Source: Candidatus Rokuibacteriota bacterium (GTDB taxonomy: Bacteria; Methylomirabilota; Methylomirabilia; Rokubacteriales; CSP1-6). From it: a stretch of 8,392 nucleotides of DNA. The notes under the pieces are model-generated. The model had not been told where the DNA came from. It ran no database searches and saw only the letters and a program-made list of their open reading frames with translations. This document shows, piece after piece, positions 5,086-8,392 of this stretch. How positions within the stretch are numbered: position 1 is the stretch's first letter; every line of letters begins with the position of its first letter. The stretch lies in the NCBI GenBank assembly GCA_016201575.1, contig JACQCN010000077.1, positions 1 through 8,392 of the forward strand, given 5' to 3'. The position numbers were made by a program, and so were the translations under genes.

Positions 5086-6024
5086 CTAGCGAAATGCCGG
5101 CACGATCTCGCCCATGAACCGGTCGAGCTGGGGCCGGGGATCGCGGGGCAGGAACATCGTGGGGATGAAGAGCAGGTCCACGCCCGCCTCGGCCAGTCGC
5201 CCGAGCTTGTCGCGGACCTCCGCGGCGCCGCCCGCGAGCATGATGTCGCGCGCCGCGGTCTCGTCGCGCCCCATCCGCCGCATGAAGGTCGTCCGCGCCC
5301 GCTCGACCTCGGCGGGGTCGTCGCTCAGGCAGAGCCCCATGACCGCCGAGCGCGTGATCGTCTTGGCGTTGCGGCCGACGGCGGCACAATGCTCCTCGAG
5401 GATCCGGCCCTTGCGGGCGAGCGTCTCCGGCCCGCCCCACACGTTCCAGTGGTCGGCGTGCCGCGCGGCGATCCGGAGCGTGATCTTCTCGCCGCCGCCG
5501 CCGACCATCAGCTCCGGGTGCGGGGACTGGACGGGCCTGGGCATGAGCGGCGCGTCTTCCAGCCGGTAGTGGCGGCCCGCGAACGTGGTGCGCTCGCGGG
5601 TGCAGAGCGAGAGCAGGATCTGGCAGGCCTCGTCGAGCATCTCGAGCCGCTCGCGGAGCGTGTGGAAGGGGATGCCGTAGGCGCGGTGCTCGTTCTCCTG
5701 CCAGCCGGCGCCGAGGCCGCAGATGAGCCGGCCGCCGGAGACGATGTCGACGTTGGCCGCCATCTTCGCCAGCACCGCGGGGTGGCGGTAGGTGTTGCCG
5801 CTGACGATGGTGCCGACGCGCATCCGGGACGTGAGCGGCGCCAGCGAGGCCAGCGTGGTCCAGCACTCGAGCGTGTCGCCGGCGCGCTCGGTCGCGTTCG
5901 GCATGAAGTGGTCGGTGACGCAGGCCGCGTCCCAGCCGCTGCCGTCGAGGTGGCGCCAGAGCCGGAGGGCCTCGTCCCAGGTGACGCCGCCGAGCCCCGT
6001 GAAGATCCCGAAGCGCATCCCCAT
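5086..6024 (-). CDS. F420-type LLM class oxidoreductase
   Basis: A 312-residue luciferase-like oxidoreductase, full length for the family. The N-terminus MGMRFGIFTG is followed by WDAACVTDHFMP (31-42), where the DHF motif is typical of the F420-dependent subgroup. Further matches are GNTYRHPAVLAKMA (76-89), SGGRLICGLGAGW (96-108), NEHRAYGIPF (111-120) and GGGGEK (175-180) near the cofactor phosphate site. F420 use is inferred from these motifs; FMN cannot be excluded. The ATG at 6024 shares its A with the SDR stop (TGATG), with GGGAGG 10 bases upstream inside the SDR gene; GTG at 6027 and ATG at 6018 are alternatives. The pairing with an SDR suggests consecutive redox steps on one organic substrate. 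Substrate unknown. Confidence 0.92.
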   Translation of the reverse strand: MGMRFGIFTGLGGVTWDEALRLWRHLDGSGWDAACVTDHFMPNATERAGDTLECWTTLASLAPLTSRMRVGTIVSGNTYRHPAVLAKMAANVDIVSGGRLICGLGAGWQENEHRAYGIPFHTLRERLEMLDEACQILLSLCTRERTTFAGRHYRLEDAPLMPRPVQSPHPELMVGGGGEKITLRIAARHADHWNVWGGPETLARKGRILEEHCAAVGRNAKTITRSAVMGLCLSDDPAEVERARTTFMRRMGRDETAARDIMLAGGAAEVRDKLGRLAEAGVDLLFIPTMFLPRDPRPQLDRFMGEIVPAFR

Positions 6025-6815
6025 CACCGGTCACCCTCCCGCGGCGCGGGGCCGCCGTCGACCACGATCGTGGCGCCGGTCATGAAGGAGGCGGCGTCGG
6101 AGGCGAGGAAGACGCACGGCCAGGCGATCTCCTCGACCCGCCCCCAGCGCCCCATCGCCACCCGCGCCGCCACCGCCTTGTAGGTGCGCTCGGCGTCGGG
6201 GTCGGTCTTTCCCAGCACGTCCAGGTAGCCCTCGGTCTCGATCGGCCCGGGCGCGACGCAGTTGACGCGGATGCCGCGGCGGCCCCAGGCGACGCCGAGC
6301 TCGCGGGTGAGCGTGATGACCGCGGACTTGGCGGCGCCGTAGTGGGCCATCATCGGCGCGCCGTAGATGCCGGCGATGGACGCCACGTTGACGATGACGC
6401 CGTGCCCCTGGGCGAGCATCGCGCGCCCGGCCCACTTGCAGCCGAGGAACACGCCGTTCAGGTTGATGCCGACCACCGCGTTCCACCCGTTGAGCGAGAT
6501 GTCCTCGAACTTCGCGCGGAACGACGCGCCGGCGTTGTTGACCATGACGTCGAGCCGCCCGAGCTCGCGCACCGCGCGTTCGACGATGGCCTGCACCTGG
6601 TCCTCGTGGCGCACGTCGACGGCCATCGCGAACGAGCGCCGGCCGAGGTCGCGGATCTCCTTGACGACGGGCTCCAGGTGCTCGAGCTTCCGGCTGCAGA
6701 TCGCCACGTCCGCGCCCGCGCGCGCGAGCTCGAGCGCGATCGACCGGCCGATGCCGAGACCGCCGCCCGTGACGACGGCGGTCTTGCCCTCGAGCGAGAA
6801 CGGGGAGCCGGCCAT
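6024..6815 (-). CDS. short-chain dehydrogenase/reductase (classical SDR)
   Basis: A 263-residue classical SDR that oxidises or reduces a hydroxyl or keto group with NAD(P)H. The coenzyme motif TGGGLGIG is at 16-23, NNAG at 93-96 and the catalytic tetrad is Asn118, Ser146, Tyr159 and Lys163 (HYGAAK). PG at 189-190 and the C-terminal TGATIVVDGG (246-255) are also typical. Arg42 after the second strand (CSRK) favours NADP(H). Length and ending resemble FabG-like and glucose-dehydrogenase-like members, but the isolated setting argues against the fatty-acid FabG. I chose ATG 6815 (MAGSPFSLEGK); ATG 6827 is four codons earlier with GGAG directly abutting it, and remains possible. The in-frame extension to 6977 looks non-coding. 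It is the first gene of a coupled pair with the LLM gene. Confidence 0.92.
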   Translation of the reverse strand: MAGSPFSLEGKTAVVTGGGLGIGRSIALELARAGADVAICSRKLEHLEPVVKEIRDLGRRSFAMAVDVRHEDQVQAIVERAVRELGRLDVMVNNAGASFRAKFEDISLNGWNAVVGINLNGVFLGCKWAGRAMLAQGHGVIVNVASIAGIYGAPMMAHYGAAKSAVITLTRELGVAWGRRGIRVNCVAPGPIETEGYLDVLGKTDPDAERTYKAVAARVAMGRWGRVEEIAWPCVFLASDAASFMTGATIVVDGGPAPREGDR

Positions 6816-6879
6816 GGGCGGCACCATACTCCAGGCGCCCGCAAGCTGTCGAGCCCCTGGGAGCGGACGGGCGCGGCGC

Positions 6880-6948
6880 GACCTCGAGGTGGTTCGCGCG
6901 ATCCGCGGCCTCGTCGGTCGAGACGTGAAGCTGACGGTCGAAGCCGCG
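6880..6948 (+). pseudogene. possible short remnant resembling an enolase-superfamily (mandelate racemase-like) segment
   Basis: In the otherwise empty 6828-7094 gap, the plus-strand reading gives DLEVVRAIRGLVGRDVKL then TVEAA. This recalls the motif D.ervRavRea.GpdvrLmvDaN that precedes the first metal ligand in mandelate racemase / muconate cycloisomerase enzymes. Third codon positions over this stretch and the following ten codons are nearly all G or C, while second positions are about half, as in real genes. There is no start codon or ribosome binding site, and VEAA replaces VDAN. At about 23 residues the match could be chance. Confidence 0.2.
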
Positions 6949-6955
6949 GTGTCGA

Positions 6956-6974
6956 GCGCCGGCTTGGCCGGCGC
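6956..6974. terminator. perfect hairpin upstream of the SDR gene
   Basis: GCGCCGGC (6956-6963) and GCCGGCGC (6967-6974) form a perfect 8-bp stem with a three-base loop. It lies between the end of the secreted-protein gene (7095) and the SDR start (6815). A weaker hairpin with one mismatch is at 6995-7011 (GGGGAGC / GCCCCCC). Neither has a T run. Together they may end transcription from 7095, or simply be GC-rich repeats. Apart from these and the remnant at 6880-6948 I see nothing in the gap. Confidence 0.35.
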
Positions 6975-7094
6975 CATCCCCGGGGAGGTTCGGAGGGGAG
7001 CAGAGCCCCCCTTCGAGGACGCTCAGCGAGGGAGCGGGGGCGGGAGCATCGCCGTCGCGCGGAAAGGGGGAGAGGGGCCCCGGCGTGGGAGCGG

Positions 7095-8018
7095 CTACTG
7101 GCGCAGCCCGCTCACCTGCGCCGCCACCAGCTGCTCGGCCTCCCCGAGCTTGTTGGCGGCGCACGCCCACAGGTCCGGCACGCCCTCGGAGCCGGCGATC
7201 ATGCCCGCGAAGCCGGGATTCTTCGCGTCGAAGTGCCAGCGGGCGGCGTCCTCCTCGATCGCCTTCACCAGGCGCGGGCACTCGCCCAGGATCGGGTCGC
7301 GCCCCACCACCGCGAAGTCGCCGCGGGTCGCGTAGACGCTCCAGGCGGTGGCCGCGAAGGAGTAGAGTCGCATCGCGGACTCGATGGCCTGCTTGATGTC
7401 CGCGCGGCCCTCGGCTTCGCTCAGGTACGCCAGCACGCGCGGCTTGGCGTCGTCGGTGCGGGTCGCGTAGTCGGCATGACTGACCCCTTCCACGGCCGCC
7501 GCCCGGAGGTCGAGGAGCGCCTGCATCGCCTCGCGCAGCGAGACAGGCGACACGCGCGCGATCTCCAGCGCGGGCCGGGGCGGCGGTGCCGGACGCGGCG
7601 GCTCGACGGCGCGCGCCTCGATCCGGGCGGGCTCGGCCGGAGCCGCCGCGGAGTCGGGCTCGGTCGGCGCCGCCGCCGCGGGCTTCGCCTCGGGCTTCGG
7701 GGCGGCGGGCGGCACCGAGCGCGCGGCTGGCGATCGGGCTGGCGCCCGCGGCGGTTTCGCCGCCGCCACGCCCGGCGAGGCAGGCGCGCCGGCTGGCTCG
7801 AAGACGAGACCGCGGATCAGCCGCTGCGGGATCGTCCGCTCCCGCCCGCCGACCTCGATCACGACGGCCGTGGCGGTGGTTCCCTTGATCGTGCCCCGCA
7901 CCCGCTCGCCCGTCGTGAGGTCGATGGCGTCGCCGGCGGCGACGCGGGGCAGGGCGGCGCCGAGGAGCAGTGCGGTGGCCGTGATGAGGGCGCGCTGGTC
8001 GAATCGCATGCCCCCCAT
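7095..8018 (-). CDS. secreted or periplasmic protein of unknown function with Ala/Pro-rich linker
   Basis: A 307-residue protein. An N-terminal signal peptide is likely: MGGMRFDQRA, a hydrophobic stretch LITATALLLGAAL (11-23) and a probable AxA cleavage near VAAGDA (26-31). Residues 32-74 (DLTTGERVRGTIKG, IEVGGRERTIPQRLIRGLVF) read as a small beta barrel of the kind found in envelope proteins. Residues 76-150 form a low-complexity Ala/Pro/Lys/Glu linker. The C-terminal part (150-307) is mostly helical, with Cys247 in GRDPILGECPRL and Cys286 in LWACAANKLGE, which could form a disulfide. I do not know the family. It lies 134 bases downstream of pilB in the same direction, so a role at the envelope or with pili is possible but unproven. 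ATG 8018 and ATG 8009 are both possible starts; neither has a clear Shine-Dalgarno site at good spacing. Confidence 0.82.
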   Translation of the reverse strand: MGGMRFDQRALITATALLLGAALPRVAAGDAIDLTTGERVRGTIKGTTATAVVIEVGGRERTIPQRLIRGLVFEPAGAPASPGVAAAKPPRAPARSPAARSVPPAAPKPEAKPAAAAPTEPDSAAAPAEPARIEARAVEPPRPAPPPRPALEIARVSPVSLREAMQALLDLRAAAVEGVSHADYATRTDDAKPRVLAYLSEAEGRADIKQAIESAMRLYSFAATAWSVYATRGDFAVVGRDPILGECPRLVKAIEEDAARWHFDAKNPGFAGMIAGSEGVPDLWACAANKLGEAEQLVAAQVSGLRQ

Positions 8019-8045
8019 TGTAATCTGAGTGCGCCCGAATCGAAG

Positions 8046-8073
8046 CTGGTCGCGGCCGGTCGGCCGCGATCAG
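8046..8073 (-). terminator. strong hairpin downstream of pilB
   Basis: CTGGTCGCGGCCG (8046-8058) and CGGCCGCGATCAG (8061-8073) are inverted copies, 12 of 13 positions pairing by Watson-Crick and one as G-T (A-C on the minus strand), with only GT between them. In RNA the innermost pair would open to give a four-base loop. It lies 80 bases past the pilB stop and 28 bases before the next ATG. No T run follows on the minus strand, so it may terminate poorly, or act by stabilising the 3' end of the pilB message. Confidence 0.45.
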
Positions 8074-8152
8074 TCGCGGGCGAGGAGCGCGATGGGGTCG
8101 GCGGGCTTGGTCAGGTGCTCCGACTTCGAGGCAGCGTCCGCGGGGCAGGCCG

Positions 8153-8392
8153 TCAGGCCAGCGTGACGCGCAGGACTTCTTCGACGGTGGTGGTGCCTTC
8201 GATGACCTTGGTGAGGCCGGACTGGCGGAGGGTCTTCATGCCCTGGCTGATGGCCACGTCGCGGATCTCGGCCGTCGGCGCGTTGCGGAGGATGAGGTCG
8301 CGGATCTCCTGGGTGACGGGCATGACCTCGTAGATGGCGACCCGGCCCTTCATGCCCGTGAAGTTGCAGGTGGCGCAGCCCTTGCCTTTGTA
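8153..8392 (-). CDS. pilB: type IV pilus assembly ATPase PilB (C-terminal end, cut by window edge)
   Basis: The last 79 residues of a type II/IV secretion-type ATPase; the start is beyond the right edge. It opens with YKGKGCATCNFTGMKGRVAI, containing one CxxC pair (visible residues 6 and 9) of the zinc-binding tetracysteine element, then YEVMP, IRDLIL, AISQGMKTLRQSGL and EGTTTVEEVLRVTLA. This block order is the standard C-terminus of PilB/GspE ATPases, which power pilus extension or type II secretion from the cytoplasmic face of the inner membrane. GMKTLRQSGL.K...G.T...EVLRVT is closer to PilB than to GspE as I know them. The frame is open to the window end. GspE is the alternative. Confidence 0.88.
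   Translation of the reverse strand, partial: YKGKGCATCNFTGMKGRVAIYEVMPVTQEIRDLILRNAPTAEIRDVAISQGMKTLRQSGLTKVIEGTTTVEEVLRVTLA

Noticed and set aside
4991..6034. Second minus-strand frame over the LLM gene extending to 4991
   Set aside because: It is the out-of-frame reading of the LLM gene (His/Arg/Pro/Ala-rich). Its tail after 5086 is a little more protein-like but has no start or motif of its own.
8010..8045. TACAAT as a -10 element directly before the ATG of the secreted-protein gene
   Set aside because: No -35-like hexamer lies at 16-18 bases upstream, and the start site would fall in the first codons; too weak to annotate.
6342..8333. Long plus-strand open frame (over 650 codons) opposite the SDR, secreted protein and pilB
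   Set aside because: It is antisense to three supported genes, is Arg-rich without motifs, and has no family resemblance.
1..8392. CRISPR arrays, tRNA or rRNA genes, insertion sequences, defence systems
   Set aside because: No regularly spaced repeats, cloverleaf-like segments, transposase motifs or defence domains were seen on either strand.

Overview
This window is high-GC bacterial chromosome, roughly two-thirds G+C by eye, with strong third-codon-position GC and GGAGG-type ribosome binding sites. The gene content is typical of an uncultivated soil or sediment bacterium: two luciferase-like (LLM) flavin/F420 oxidoreductases, an unusual DapA-family lyase, an SDR, a D-2-hydroxyacid dehydrogenase, a type IV pilus ATPase and a KaiC remnant beside a winged-helix gene. 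My best guess is Candidatus Rokubacteria / Methylomirabilota. This is inferred from gene style, not from a phylogenetic marker search; dnaA in this window is the gene to test it with.

Layout. Almost everything is on the minus strand. Reading that strand from the right edge: the 3' end of pilB (8392-8153); a secreted protein of unknown function (8018-7095); an SDR (6815-6024) fused by a one-base TGATG overlap to an LLM oxidoreductase (6024-5086); a small basic protein (4933-4691); a winged-helix gene (4582-4223) running out of frame into a decapitated KaiC tail (4274-3987); then dnaA (3873-2530). The only confident plus-strand gene is the D-2-hydroxyacid dehydrogenase (1496-2464), which converges on dnaA across a hairpin. 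To its left, divergently, lies a second minus-strand unit: a possible 41-codon leader ORF (1326-1201), a DapA-family lyase (1178-252) and another LLM oxidoreductase (252 to the window edge), again joined by TGATG.

How the parts work together. dnaA is preceded by two perfect consensus DnaA boxes in inverted orientation, a clear autoregulatory or origin-like element, but dnaN, recF and gyrB are absent from its flanks. The two LLM genes are each translationally coupled to a preceding metabolic gene (lyase or SDR), suggesting two short catabolic operons; no substrate can be named. The divergent intergenic region 1327-1495 is dense in control signals: an inverted repeat, an 11-bp tandem repeat and a candidate sigma70 promoter. 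The 3.9-5.1 kb stretch looks less GC-rich and eroded, and holds the KaiC remnant.

No CRISPR array, tRNA, rRNA, transposase or defence system was seen. I found no convincing new multi-gene system. The most notable items are the DapA-family enzyme that keeps its Schiff-base lysine but lacks the usual catalytic tyrosine, the isolated dnaA with its palindromic box pair, the decayed KaiC locus, and the leader/hairpin arrangement ahead of the lyase gene.
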